Assembly (NCBI GenBank): GCA_963969365.1
Contig: OZ017750.1
Coordinates: 1,922,001-1,986,000 of the forward strand
DNA length: 64,000 bases
Reading direction: 5' to 3'
From: Asterochloris sp. CNOR1
Taxonomy: Eukaryota > Chlorophyta > Trebouxiophyceae > Trebouxiales > Trebouxiaceae
The translations under genes and the position numbers were made by a program. Below the pieces are notes generated by a model that worked only from the letters and a program-made list of their open reading frames with translations, did no database searches and was not told the origin of the DNA. Numbering within the stretch: the stretch's first letter is position 1; each line of letters opens with the position of its first letter. Shown in pieces: positions 27,516 through 39,100 of this stretch.

Positions 27516-28041
27516 CGTGCATGCCCTGCACAGAGTGCACTTGTGCCAGCAGCTTGCTTGTAGTTGTGACATCAGTGTGCATCCCTATTGCTTTCATTCC
27601 ATTCTCTGACAGTTCTTCACCTTTTTGGGAGGCACTAGACAAGGGCAGTACCATACAACATTGTCTGCTAGATCCAGCCAATTGTAATTCACAAGCAGGC
27701 GGCATCGTCATGCGTCAATTGGCAACTGTGTTCCAAATGCATCAAATGAAGAAAACCTTTGGCACGTCCATTGCATGCCTTCAGAGCCTGGAAGGACTGC
27801 CAGCTCTTTGCTATGTGGGTCTTGTGACAAGGTTGCCTTGAGTGCTCAACGCCTCCAGATTGATCCTGCAATGTTCAGCTTCATGTATTGCTAAGTTCAG
27901 ACCTCGGGTACACCCCTTGCGCGGTTCCCCAGCAGAGGCTCGCCAGTCCTGCAGAGGTGGATGAGGTAGATTTGTAGATGGGCAATCTGAGACGGCCTCC
28001 AGGAGGCTCCCAGGCCTGCTCGTAAGGGGGTCAGCAGAAAC
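27516..28041. other. Intergenic stretch between convergent genes
   Basis: Lies between the stops of the SKI3-like gene (+) and the membrane protein gene (-). It should hold both 3' UTRs. It is visibly lower in GC than its flanks. I see no RNA gene or further reading frame I can support. Confidence 0.6.
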
Positions 28042-29056
28042 TCACGCTGGCAGGTCATCCCGTGCGCCATACTCGCCACCGTCATCGCCCAGCACAAAGG
28101 TCATCAGCAGCCCCAAGGCTGCGCCAGCCGCAAAGCCAACAGTGGTGACCTGCAGGCATTTGCTGCAGTTGCCTGATAGGCATGAATGCTGCTCATGGCA
28201 ACAGAACGTCGGTGAGAATTTAGGGGCGTGCCATGGACACTGCTTAGGCCAGCACCTGCTGTGCAGCCAGCAAGAGTCACAGCAGCTTGTAAACAGCTGG
28301 TGGTGGCTTGCCTTGGCCCTCAGGATCTCTGTGCTGGTTTCAAATTTGGTGGCGATTGTGTCAGTCAGGTTGAGGGAGTAGTTGGTGCTTAGCATGTGCA
28401 GCACCACATTGATGGCAATCATGGACAGCCAGGCAAGGCGGTAGCGCCTGAGCATCATGGCGTCACCTGCAGTGAGGCTGTGGGCTGGTGAGAAGCAATC
28501 AGCAAGCTCTCATCTACAACATCTGCTCCACAGAAGGCAGCAAGTTGGCAGGTGCAGTTCTTGGGACTCACGGAGCAGACACAGTGTGAGGCCGCCTGCA
28601 ACGATCAGCTCAAACACAACAGTCCACCATTGGAACCTGCGGGGCAAACTCAGTGTCAAAAAGGTCCAGGCTGCCAGGCTACGGGCAACAAGAATGCTGT
28701 GACCCTTGCACCTGTACAGCTTGAGGCAGTCGTGTGCTGCTGGGTATCCAGCCGCTGCAGCCCTACAGCAGCAGATTGTGAGCCAGTCAGAACAGGCTGC
28801 TGTTGACATTGCCTTCGGCAGCACACTCGTTGATGCTGAGCATTTGTGCTCACCAGGCTGGGTTGACATGGTTCTGCCTGCAGGAAGTGTGCAGGAAATA
28901 CAGCCCGCAAACCTCCACCAGCCAGCTGCCCAAGGTCAGCATCAACAGGGGCCATGTGCCCTGCACACAAGTGGAGAGTCATTGGATGACACATGCCAGC
29001 ACCTTCTCGCAGCTGCCTGCAAGCCCTGAGATCATCAACAGCACTGCAGTCAGCAT
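28042..29056 (-). CDS. Small multi-pass membrane protein, family not recognised
   Basis: Six exons agree in phase and give 179 aa from the ATG at 29056: 29003-29056, 28854-28960, 28712-28762, 28572-28636, 28312-28466, 28042-28149. Five hydrophobic segments are visible, around LTAVLLMISGLAG, WPLLMLTLGSWLVEVCGLYF, WWTVVFELIVAGGLTLCLL, LAWLSMIAINVVLHML and VGFAAGAALGLLMTFVLG. The tail is short and acidic (GDDGGEYGARDD). The frame is open upstream of the ATG for about 14 codons, so an earlier exon could add residues. The intron after 28312 starts with GC. I cannot name a family or role; an endomembrane location is a guess from hydrophobicity. Confidence 0.7.
28310..28311 (-). other. GC 5' splice site (membrane protein gene)
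   Basis: On the minus strand the exon ends GGGCCAAG and the intron starts GCAAGC. Phase 0 is kept into the last exon, which starts at 28149. Confidence 0.75.
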
Positions 29057-29516
29057 AATGCCAACAGCGCAGCCACCCACCCACCAGTATGTTAGATCCA
29101 GGCAGCGCCATGCCTCCACTTTTGGCTTTCAACAATGTGCTTGCCTGCAGGACCCAATCAGCTCAGATGGCAAGAAGCTGCACCACCAGACAGGCTCACA
29201 CTCAGCAGAGCTGTCTGGGGGATGCACAAGGGCGCCACAAGAATCCTTCAGCAGAAAGCTGGCAGCAGTCTCTGTGCAGCTAGCTGTCAGTCATGCCCAT
29301 GGGGGCCAGAGAGGCTGGGAGATGCAGTCCTCCAATTATGCACAGTCAGCACCATGTCGGAAGAGCTTCTCCTTACCTGTGTTGCTCAAGGTACACCTCA
29401 GGGGTCAGCAGCTGAAGAACTCAGACCCTCCGAGACTGGCAGCACCTTGCTTGAAGACGGCACGAAAAACGAATCTCAGAAATAGGATATTTTTCAAAAG
29501 AGCTTCCCCAAAAACT

Positions 29517-32207
29517 TCAGGTGACAAGAACTGGTTTGGGCAAGCTGCAGGCATGCGTGGAGATCTCTTGGCCAGGCTTGAGAACAACCACATAGAGCTC
29601 ATCAACCTGCGTAACTGCGCCATTTGGCAGCCCTGCTCTGCTGGGGAGCATGACAGACACAATGACATCATCGCACTCTGAGGGCTCATCACTGTTGCCC
29701 ACAACAGAGTCCTGCAACCGTTTCCTATGGGGAATGGGTGGCAGAGCAATGCTGCCAGCTGACTTGCGGCTGGGCAGGCTCAGCAGGTTGCGAGGCGGTA
29801 TGCCCACGTCTGCACCGCTGACCCTGAAGACCTCCCTGCAGGTAGGCAAGTGGCTGAGAGGTTGGCCGTTTGCAACACAGAACACTGCCAAAGTCTGCTG
29901 GGCAGCATCACCAAGGCAGGTGCGCCCATGTGTGGCATGGCTACCTGCTGCAGGTCCGATCCGCAGCAGGACGGCAATCGAGCAGACAGCAATGGTACGC
30001 TTGAGGACTGTGCAGGGGCATGGCTGCAGAACGCAGCACAAGTTGGGCGTGATGCACAAGCACTAGGCAAGGCACTCCATTTGCCTGCTGACCTGCAGGT
30101 GTTGGGCGTGCCCACAGATGAGGAGAGGATGTCCCCGTCCAGGGCCGCTGCGTCTCCAGGCAGCATGCGCCAGCCCGGCAAGTGGCCAGGCTGGGTCTGT
30201 GACTCTGCCTCATAGCTGCCCAGCAGTGCTGCAGGGGCAGCATTCTGCACGCCCAGGAGGACAAGGCGTGGGCCCCACCAGGACACAAGCTGGCCAGACA
30301 TACAGCAGACCAGGCAGATGGATGAGTCACGCAGACTGATCCAGAGGCGCACGGCTGCAGCAGACCCTGACATCTGCAGCCTGCGTGCAAAGCGACTTCA
30401 AAGCCTACCTTGAGCTGCTGCAAGGCCATGTCCTGAGCCTCAAGATCAGTGGACATCAGAACAACTGGCTCTGTCTCATTGAGTCGCCAGATGTGGCTAG
30501 GCTCAGGGCCACTGCTGTGCAGCATGCTGGTCTGCGCCATGGTGTGCAGAGGCAGCATGTCCTCCGCAGTCGTCAGCACCCTGCCCTGCCTGGCAAGGCT
30601 GGGTGCAAGAGGCGACATGCTGCCCTCAGAGACCAGGCTGGTGCGCACAGGCAGCATGGTGATGCCTGCAAAGGGCCCCGCCAGCACAAAGAAGGAGAAA
30701 AGGCCCAGCAGGGCTGTGGCGCCTGCCGCTGCCTGCCGTGCACGCTTGCGGCTGGGCGGCTTAGCTGCTGGGGTGCCTCCAGCTGGCCCCTGCTTCCTGA
30801 GGCGCTGAATGGGCACCTGCATGTTTGAGGACATTTCTTGGCAGTTCCGGAGCACGAAATAGCTAGACATCTCACTGAATGACGTAGGTACCGCACCTTG
30901 CCAGTGGCCGCTGGCGCGCACTTCTGCTCCTCCACTGGCAAAGTGCTGAGCCCCAGGACCTGCTGCACAGCCTCATGGACTGATGCGGGCATGTGCGGCA
31001 AGGGGAGTCCGGCCTGCTGGCAGGCATAGCCCAGGTGATGCCTCAAGCTTTGATTCTCTGCCACCAGACCCCTGAGCCATCCTGCAACACCAAAGGGCTC
31101 ATTCTTGCCTGCTAGAGACAGCCATATCACAGCCACTGGCAAAGTATACAGACAAGTTAGCAATCTTTGCAAAATGGCTATGCTAGTGCCTGGGATCGAA
31201 CCAGAGACCTTTTGCGATCTTACATGCATGTGTAAGGCAAACGTGATAACCACTACACCACACCAGCACATTGCATTCTATCCCTGGAAGGAAAAGTCTA
31301 ATATCAAGCCAATAATAAGCCATTCCGAGCTGGCCTTTCCATTGACCCATACATGCACCTCATGCCTGCTCACCCATCAGCAGCTGATTGTGTTTGTCCA
31401 GCTCCTTGCAGCATCTCTGCGACACGCCGCTCTGCACGTGACCCACAGAGCTCCCCATGGGAGTGGCTGTGCCTGTCTGCGAATTGTCGCTGTGCGTCTG
31501 CTCCCGAACAGGCTGTCTGCTAGTGAAGTGGACGTGCTGTGCCTGTGCCTGCTGACTTCTGCCCTGCGCTTCCAAGCGCAGAGCTCCGTCTGCCAGCATG
31601 CTGTGAGCGTCCCCCTCAGAGTCGCTGTCGCTGTGCCGCAGCCCTGGGCCTGGCTGGTTGCTGCCCTCCTGACCGCTGCTAGCCTGCCCAGCAGCGCTGC
31701 ACCCAGGGCCCAACACCAACTCCTGCGGCAAAGTCAGGCCTGCCTCGTCGAGCAGGCTATCCTCCAGCAGGGCTTCAAAGCTGGGCAGCTCCACATCGTC
31801 CAGGGCCGTGCCAGCATCTATGTAGCCTTCCTCAGCGCCAGGCCACATGGCAGCACCTGGCTGCCTGCAGCGAGCACACAGCACAGGCAGCGTCAGCATA
31901 GTGCAGACTGTTGTGCCCTGCCCCTGGTACAGTGTGCTCAATGACCAGTGTGCCTCTGACAAACAGCCAAAATATTTCGAGCAGCTGCAGCGCCTCGATT
32001 GAGGTGAGCTTCTGGCAGGTGCTGAAAGCTGACCTGCCTGCAACCGCGCCTCCTGAGTGATGCTCTTGCACCTGCAAGTTCCAGCAAAGTAGACACAGGT
32101 CAGCTGAGTGTGCAGGAGTTGCTGTTTCAACGAAACAACAGAAAGCAAGGTTCCAGGCTGACCTCTTGCTCCAGGAGCTGGTCCAGCCAGTCAAGTTGCT
32201 CTGCCAT
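29517..32207 (-). CDS. bZIP17/28-like membrane-tethered factor with leucine zipper and luminal tail
   Basis: Six exons agree in phase and give 574 aa: 32163-32207, 31374-31860, 30897-31081, 30409-30816, 30093-30373, 29517-29835. It starts MAEQLDWLDQLLEQE. An acidic N-terminus (YIDAGTALDDVELPSFEALL) looks like an activation domain. A zipper with Leu every seven residues (four Leu) spans the exon 2/3 junction (KELDKHNQLLMG, then WLRGLVAENQSLRHHLG). VPIQRLRKQ, a basic stretch and the membrane segment TALLGLFSFFVLAGPFAGI follow, as in plant bZIP28. The C-terminus ends ELYVVVLKPGQEI and ACSLPKPVLVT, like the luminal end of bZIP17/28. In plants such proteins are cut in the Golgi under ER stress and move to the nucleus. 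I could not find the basic DNA-binding region before the zipper. Family call is likely; DNA binding is open. Confidence 0.72.
31181..31267 (-). tRNA. tRNA-Val (anticodon UAC) with a 14-nt intron
   Basis: The 87-nt gene folds as a full cloverleaf. Acceptor stem GCTGGTG pairs with CACTAGC (one G-U pair) and the discriminator is A. The D arm is GTGTAGTGGTTATCAC. The anticodon stem TTTGC/GCAAA holds loop CTTACAC with anticodon TAC. The T arm is TCTGG TTCGATC CCAGG. A 14-nt intron (CATGCATGTAAGAT) lies one base after the anticodon, the usual eukaryotic position. A and B box sequences are intact. It is transcribed in the same direction as the bZIP-like gene and lies wholly inside that gene's intron 31082-31373. 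Confidence 0.95.
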
Positions 32208-32657
32208 GCAGTTTTGGCAGAGCAGTGGAGCAGCTGTTCCACTTCTCCTTTCTATGAACCCGCCCCGCTTGAGCAACTGAGCTGGCTCAGAGAGGCCAGA
32301 TCTAGGCTCAGGCCACAAATGCCCGAACGCCAGACCTCCGAGGAGCTCCAGAGTCACTTCGAGGGACAGTTGGAAGGGGGCGGGACCTGGGACCCTGTGC
32401 CACAGGATGATCCATATGGACGATGTGAGCCTGTGGGATGCCAGGCTTCCATAGCATCTGGGCGAACAGGATGCACCTTGGAATGCTGGCCATTTCCCCT
32501 GCCCGAATGACGCAGGAAACTTGAGGGAAAGCCACCTGACCTGCGAAGCCCAGGAACAGCCAATCTGGATGTGCATCTCATTTCCTGTGCAGGCTACTGC
32601 TGCAGGAATGCCTGCCAAGCTCGATGTATCTTTGCAGGGCCACGCTCCCGTTTTGGT
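32208..32657. promoter_or_regulatory. Divergent intergenic region
   Basis: About 450 bp separate the starts of the bZIP-like gene (-) and the CaaX protein gene (+). No supported coding exon was found, though short frames stay open because of the high GC. It probably holds both promoters; no named element was recognised. Confidence 0.4.
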
Positions 32658-35600
32658 ATGTCCTCCCCGCCACCAGCTGCTGAGGTGCCCCAGCACCTCA
32701 GGCAGGCACATGCAAAGTCGCTCAGACCTGCCCTGCTAGACACCACCAATGCTGCTGAAGACAGCTGGTGAGTCTGCTTGGTAAACCGACACTGGCATTT
32801 ACCAGCCAGAATGCCCTGCACAGACAGGCTTTGCGGTTCCACCAGATTGCCAACAGATGCAACACGCGTTCCCAGCAACTCCTCACGAAATTGCTCCCCC
32901 ACAGGCTGGTCGCGTCTCCAGAGCCCATGGTCCTGCCCCACGTGATGGATGCCAGGGGAGTGGACGTCAGCAGCCCAGGCATCCTTAGCATGAGGTGACA
33001 TGCAGCCCCTGCACATCATGAAGTGACACCAGGACGCAGAGCATGGACGAGCCAGCAGTGCTGCTGTGCACCACCCTGCACTCCCGCTGCTGAACAAACA
33101 GTTTGCACAAGGCAGGACGGAGTGCACATGGTCCAAACGAAAGGGGAACTTTGCGCAATCTTGACATTTTTGCTGTGTCACCACGTGATCCGTCCGAGAT
33201 TATGCAACATGCTGCCTGCAGCCCTTCCAGCGCCCAAGGCCACTTTGATGTAGAACAAGGCTACCAAGAGTGAGTTTCCTTTGCCCTGCTGTCGCATTGT
33301 CCTGCATGAAGCAAGTGCACCCAACACCAACCTTACGCGTCAGTCTGAATTTGCAGGGTGTCAGCAGGCACGCAAGAGCCCGCTGCCAGCCCTGAGGCTG
33401 TTGCTGCCCTGTTGCAAGACTCCCCTTCCCCCGCGCAGAAGGCCATGACAGCCTCGCGGGGAAGGCTCATGAAGAGAGCAGCGGCACCATCCGCCCGCTC
33501 AGGAAACCCAGCACCACAGAAGTCAGTCAAATCAGGTAGACCAGCCTACAGGGCAAACTTCTGCATAAGCTGGAGCACTGTCACTTGCGCTGGAACACAT
33601 GTGTTACCTGCATTGCTGTCTGACATGCTACTTAATGTGCTGGAGGGTCCCATCTTGCAAGCCGTGGCAGGATGTCTGCAGAGGTTGTTTCAGCGGCCAG
33701 CCCTGAGAAGCCAGGTGCGTACCTGTGGAGCTGGCTCCTTGAGGGCCCACCACAGTGCTGGCAAACTTGTAATGTCAACTGTACAGATAGCAATGAAGCT
33801 GCATGTATGCCAGCACGAATGCATAGCAGCCACTAAGCTGTGATGCAGAGGCCCGCATGTTCCTCTTGCTTGCTTGGCAAACATGTTCAGGCCCCCTGTT
33901 GCGCAGGCAGTGACAATGGTAGTCACCAGCGGCGCCTCAGCAGCGCAAGCAGCCTGCCAGCGATGACTGCCAGCAGGCGCACCAGCGACACAGGCGTGCA
34001 CAGCCGTCAGGCCAGCGACACTTGCAGCCGCAGCAATAGCGACGGCAGCGCTCAGCCAGGGCTGGAGGTTAGGGACCGCCAGGGCAGCGACTCAGCTGAG
34101 AAGCGTGGCAGTGAGGCGGGTTCAGAGGGCAGCAGGGACCAGGCACAGCCCCGCCTGACTCCGCGGACCAGGAGCGCCAGTGGGGGGGCAAGTAAAGGTG
34201 GGCAGTGCATTGCTGGGGGTCAACGCCTCAGCCAAGTGATGTGGCTTGCGCATCTGGTGCTGCAGCAAACATCTGGCCTGCAAGGGGGACACATGTCGAG
34301 ATCAAGACTGTGCATAGACTGGCAGCGCTGCAGCAGCAACAAGGACCTGCTGCAGTGCTCATGGCGTGGGGCTGAGCCAAGTGCTGCATGGCTGGCATTT
34401 GCTGCTCACTTGTCTTTGTTTGCAAAGTCGCAGGCCGAAAGCAGCTGGATGAAGAGCAGGACGACATGCATCCATGCACTGGGGCAAAGTCTGGCGCCTT
34501 ACTTGTCTGGTGCTGGCCGGCCTGTTTGGCATGCTGGGGATCATTGAGGTCGTGCATCTTGCGTGCCTGCATCTGGCAACATGACTGCTGCCAAGGTGCG
34601 CAAGGCAGAACATGTAGCTGCAATGAAGACTGACTGCACAGGATGGGGCCCCTCTGTCCTCACCACGGCCATGCTGTGTTGCTGGCTGTGGCAAACATGT
34701 TGACCGTGTGAGCTGCAGCGCTGCCCCCCTGGCGCAACACGGTCAAGGTGCCTGACCAGCCCTACCAGCGGGGGGTGCTTAACGATCGGCCCATGGGCGG
34801 GCCCTTTGAGCGCAAGGGCAGCGGCAGCAGCACCGTCAGGGGCCCGGCTTATAGTGAGGAGCGGGCAGCGTGCAGCCAGGACTCTGCTGACGGTCGGAAA
34901 CACCCCTGGCTCAAGGCAGGGGATAGGCCTGGGTACTCGCGTAAGTGCCTGAGCGCATCACCAGAAGGGGCAGGGGCATCCCATAGTTGATCTTCACGCG
35001 TCTCATCAAGTGCACTGCAAGGCTGCCTGCCGCTGCCAGCAGGATGGAAGGACACTCTACCCTGCAATTACAGCTGTTCTGCCTGCCGCTGCCGGTATCT
35101 CACAAGAGCAGTACTTCCCCACCAGGGAAGATCTGTTGGCTGCCCAACTAGGAAGCTGCTGCATGTCATAGCATGACAGCCTGCCACGCCACTACATGTC
35201 CTGCAGGGCGCTCAAGAAGCAGACGCGTGTCCAGGGACCAAGACAGGGATGTGCCAGCCTTGCAGGCGGCACCAGCACACAGTGCGCAGCAGAGAGAGAC
35301 CCAGATTCCTGCCCCGGAGAATGCTCCTCCCGCAGAGTTATTGGAGTTGGGATCACGCATCCCCAAGCCGTCGCGCATTCCTGAGCCCAGCCAGGACCTG
35401 CAGCTGGCAAGCCCAGATGACGTGAGTGAAGGCCAGCTGCGACTAGAGTCACGCACAGCACCAGCAGCCTGGCACCCTCAGGACACCGCATCATTGCTGG
35501 CTACTGCTGCGCACACAGGAATAAGAGCCCGCCTGTGCAGGAAGGCCACAGAAAGCCGGTCACAATGGCTTGTATGGACCATGCAGGGAGTCCATTTGCA

Positions 35601-36025
35601 GAGCTCACCGGCCTGCCTCATGCATGCCCACAAGCTTTGAATGGCAGGCCGCTGTGTGGCTGCAGGTTGAGCTTGATGGTGAAGGTCCCAGCAGACTGCC
35701 AAGGCTCGGCATGGGGAAGGTCAATGGTACTGCAGGCAGCGACACGGTGATTGCTGGAGGCCTGCATGTTTTTCTAACTTGTAGAGGTTTAGACACCTGG
35801 GGTGCAACAGCATGGAGCTGCCTAGTGCAGATATGCTTCACATGCCTGCAGGACGGCAAGGGCATGGAAGGTGCAGCCGGCAGGCAGTTCCCAAATTTCG
35901 TACCTTATGGCAGGACAAACGGCTGGGCAGCAGATGAGCGGACATTGCAGGGCATGAGCCCTGTTCAGAAGTCAGAAGTTAAGAGGACAAAGCAGGGCTG
36001 TTGCACAGCCTGCACAATAATGTGA
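32658..36025 (+). CDS. Ser/Arg-rich protein with C-terminal CaaX lipidation box
   Basis: Eight exons agree in phase at every junction and give 453 aa: 32658-32767, 32905-32994, 33357-33535, 33907-34197, 34719-34940, 35207-35421, 35666-35746, 35852-36025. The start is MSSPPPAAEVPQHLRQAHAK. The middle is basic and Ser-rich (RRLSSASSLPAMTASRR, SRSNSDGSAQPG, RTRSASGG) and probably disordered. A Pro-Glu-rich part (GSRIPKPSRIPEPS) follows. The last exon ends KRTKQGCCTACTIM: CTIM is a CaaX box of the type usually farnesylated, with two more Cys upstream that could be palmitoylated, next to a basic patch. This pattern anchors proteins to the plasma membrane or endomembranes. No folded domain is recognised. 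The function is unknown; a lipid-anchored adaptor or kinase substrate is only inferred. Confidence 0.78.
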
Positions 36026-36153
36026 GGATGAGGAAGCGGTCTCTATCTAACGCATGATCGTACATTTGGAGTCAGGGCCACAGCACTTTGTTGCTTGCTG
36101 CCTGTTTTGAACTTGGTACATGATTTAGTTCATTTCATTGATCTGCAAGACCC

Positions 36154-39100
36154 CTACTTATCCAGGCTGTGCTGCATGCCAAGCCTGTCGTCCAAATTTG
36201 AGTTTGCCACCCTGCGCTGTAGCCAAGTAACTGTCCTCCCTGAGGTCAAATCCCCGTAATCCAGTATAACCTGCAGTAGGGCAGGTCCTCTTAGGCCTAC
36301 CCCCTATGTGATGGTGTGTTCTGAATCATAAAGCTACATCAAGCCTACCTCAGTCAAGTGGCCTAGCGCTCCACCCACTATGCCTGACCATCTCAATGCC
36401 GCTGGGGCCCACGAAAGTTCCCAGAAGCACCGCTGAGCTAGGAGCAGAAGCTGCTCCTCGTCCATGTTGAGCTGTGCACTGTTGCCTCTGCCCTTTGCAG
36501 CACAGGCCTGGGTTTCAGCAGTGGACCTGGGCACCATCCTCTGGCAGTAAGCAGCCAGGGCTAGCAGCATCATCTCTGTCTGCCTGTGCTGAGAGTCTGC
36601 ATGATAGATGCAAAATTGCTGGGCTGCAGGAAACCCTTGAGTGCTCATGCAAGTTGCCCCAAGACCCATACCTGTGCTGAGCTCGCTGTTCTGCAGCCTC
36701 TTCATGCAACTTGCCACAGCATTCACAAATATGGTTGAAGTCGCTGCTAAGATCTGAGTCTGAGCAGAGGGTACAAGGTGCTGATGCGACTGGACGGATT
36801 CTGCTGCGGGTGGGGCGAGAAGCTTGATCAAGATCGGCAGCTGAGTGGTTGCCAGCCTGCAGGCAGAACATGAGGGTGACTCTCAACCTCAGCGGCTGCA
36901 ACCGTGGGCATGCAGTCCCCATGTGACACAGCAAGCTGAGCAGAATGCATGCATGGCCAAGCAGGCATGCAGACAGGAGCTCACACACCTCTGAATTTGG
37001 TCTGCGTCAGCTGCCTGAAGAAAGCGTGCTACTGCCGGGATGAGCTCTTGCTCAAGCATGGTCAAAGGTACAGCTGTCAGCGCAAACAACAGACTGGCTG
37101 CGGTGTAGGCAGCATTGTGTGTGCTGATGGCAGCCAGACGCTGTGTGTCTCTCTGCGGTGCCGCTGCAGCAGCAGTGGCGGTTGTGTCATGCTGGCTCTG
37201 CTGCTGCAGCTCTTGTGCCAGGGTGACGCAGGCTTGCTCATGCAAGCTGTGGCTGGTGGCAAAAGTGAGGTAGTCGTCAAGCAGCACTGCAGCCTGGGCC
37301 GCTGAGGGCAGGCGTCTGCGAAGCCCTGCAGCAGCAGACAGGGTTTTGAGTGACATGACAGAAGAAGCTGTCTGCACCAGCTGATGCAGCCACTTGCAGC
37401 ATGCAGTGCCTGTCCTTGATTTGCCAAAGAGACCATTCATTGGTGTGTCCCAAAAAAACCGCAGATGGCAGAGGCAACATGCACGGTTGTGCCTGGCACC
37501 CTACCTGCCACAGCAGGGTAGCCATGCGCCTGTGCTGAGGCAAGCTCCCTCAGCAAGCACTGCCTGAACACTGATGTGAGCGTGAGGAAGCTGGGCGGGG
37601 CCAGAAGCTGCTGGAGGTCTGCAGTGAGCAAAACAGGCAGGGTCCTGGCAGGCATCACCCTCTGAGGTTCCGTTGTGGGCAGCTTGCATGCCTGGGCAGT
37701 GTCATGAGAGGGGGGCACTGCCTGCTGCTCGCGTCTGTCTGCTGTGCTGTCAGGGACCTGGCCAGACTGGGGCCACTGGCAGGCCAGCAGAGGGACCAGG
37801 GGGAGTGCAGCAGCCCAGGGCAGCACCCTGGAGCCCCTGTGCAGAGCGGCCAGGGCTGCCTGGCGCTGCTGCTGGGCTGGTGCGCCAGCCTCAGCAGCCA
37901 GAGTTGACGCCACAACAGCCTGCAGCGCTCCTGCAGTGGCATCCAGCAGGCGCCTGGCATGGCTCTGCTCCTCAGGGGATGGCAGGTGGACACGGCAACT
38001 GACTCCAGAGGGTGACTTGCTGTAGTAGTGATGCCTGGCCCCTGCCAGCTTAGCCAGTGGGCCCAGCAGCCTTGCCACTGGCAGCTGCAGTAGTAGCAGA
38101 CCCAGAGCATGCTGCCCAGCCAGGCCGGCAACCAGGCTGCCTGCTGACGCACCAGACTGCTTGACATTGATGCCCAGCACCTGCGCAGTGGCTTCCAGCA
38201 CAAGTGGCAGCGCAGCCCAGTCGTGCGCAGCTGCCTGCTGGGCCGCGCTGCCTGGGGCTGGCTGCCGGGCAGCTCCCTGTGTGCAGCTAACATGCCTTGC
38301 AGCCCTCTCCAGTGCTGGTAGAAGCAGCTGCTGCAGAACAACCTGCGGCGGCAGCCCAGCTGCTCCAGTCTGGCCGCCACACCTCGGCGCAGCTGGCCCC
38401 ACTAGGCTGCCCAGCAGAGCCAGTAGCGCGTGCTGGCTCTGGCTGGACTGCAGCATGTGTGCAGCCTGCGCCAGGAGGTTGCGGAGCTGCTCCATCAGGG
38501 CTGCCTGGCCGGGCCCTTGCAAGGCTGCCACTTGCAGCCTGCACAGGATGGCCCCAGCCTGGACAGCCTGCAGCAGGTGGACAGTGGGTGCTGACTGGCG
38601 CTAGTGCTGTACACAAGGCTACTTGCTGGGAGCCATGCCACAAAATAGCAATCAGCCATGTCTCACGCTGGGCAGCCACAAGAGCACGCATGCAGCCGCA
38701 GCAACAGAGTTTTGCAGGACACTGCAGGCTGCTGCTCGTGTGCCTCGCTTACCTGACTGGGGTGCTTCAGCCCATCAGTCACCAGACGTTGCACCAGCAG
38801 GTGAGGGACCAGGACTGCAAAAGGTACCAGGGCCTGCACAGCTCCATCACTGCTGCTGCTCATGGCCTCTCCAAAACAATGAGGTCCTGTGGCTGCCTCT
38901 GCAGGGGCAACAATAGGAGTGGATGGCCAGCTCGACAAAAGACAGCGTCAACTGAGGCCGGCATGCACCATCTGAATGCTTGTCAGGCAACAGGAGGCGG
39001 CACAGGCATGTGCAAAGCAAAGGTGCATCAGATGGCGACCAAGTGGGCCCTCTGTGCTTGATTGATACAGAGAAACTGCCGGCATGCAGTCCCGTGCGGT

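Noticed and set aside
36230-36260. GAGGTCAAATCCCC resembling a T loop
   Set aside because: No D or anticodon arm at the right spacing; the stretch is also explained by the last exon of the helical-protein gene on the other strand.
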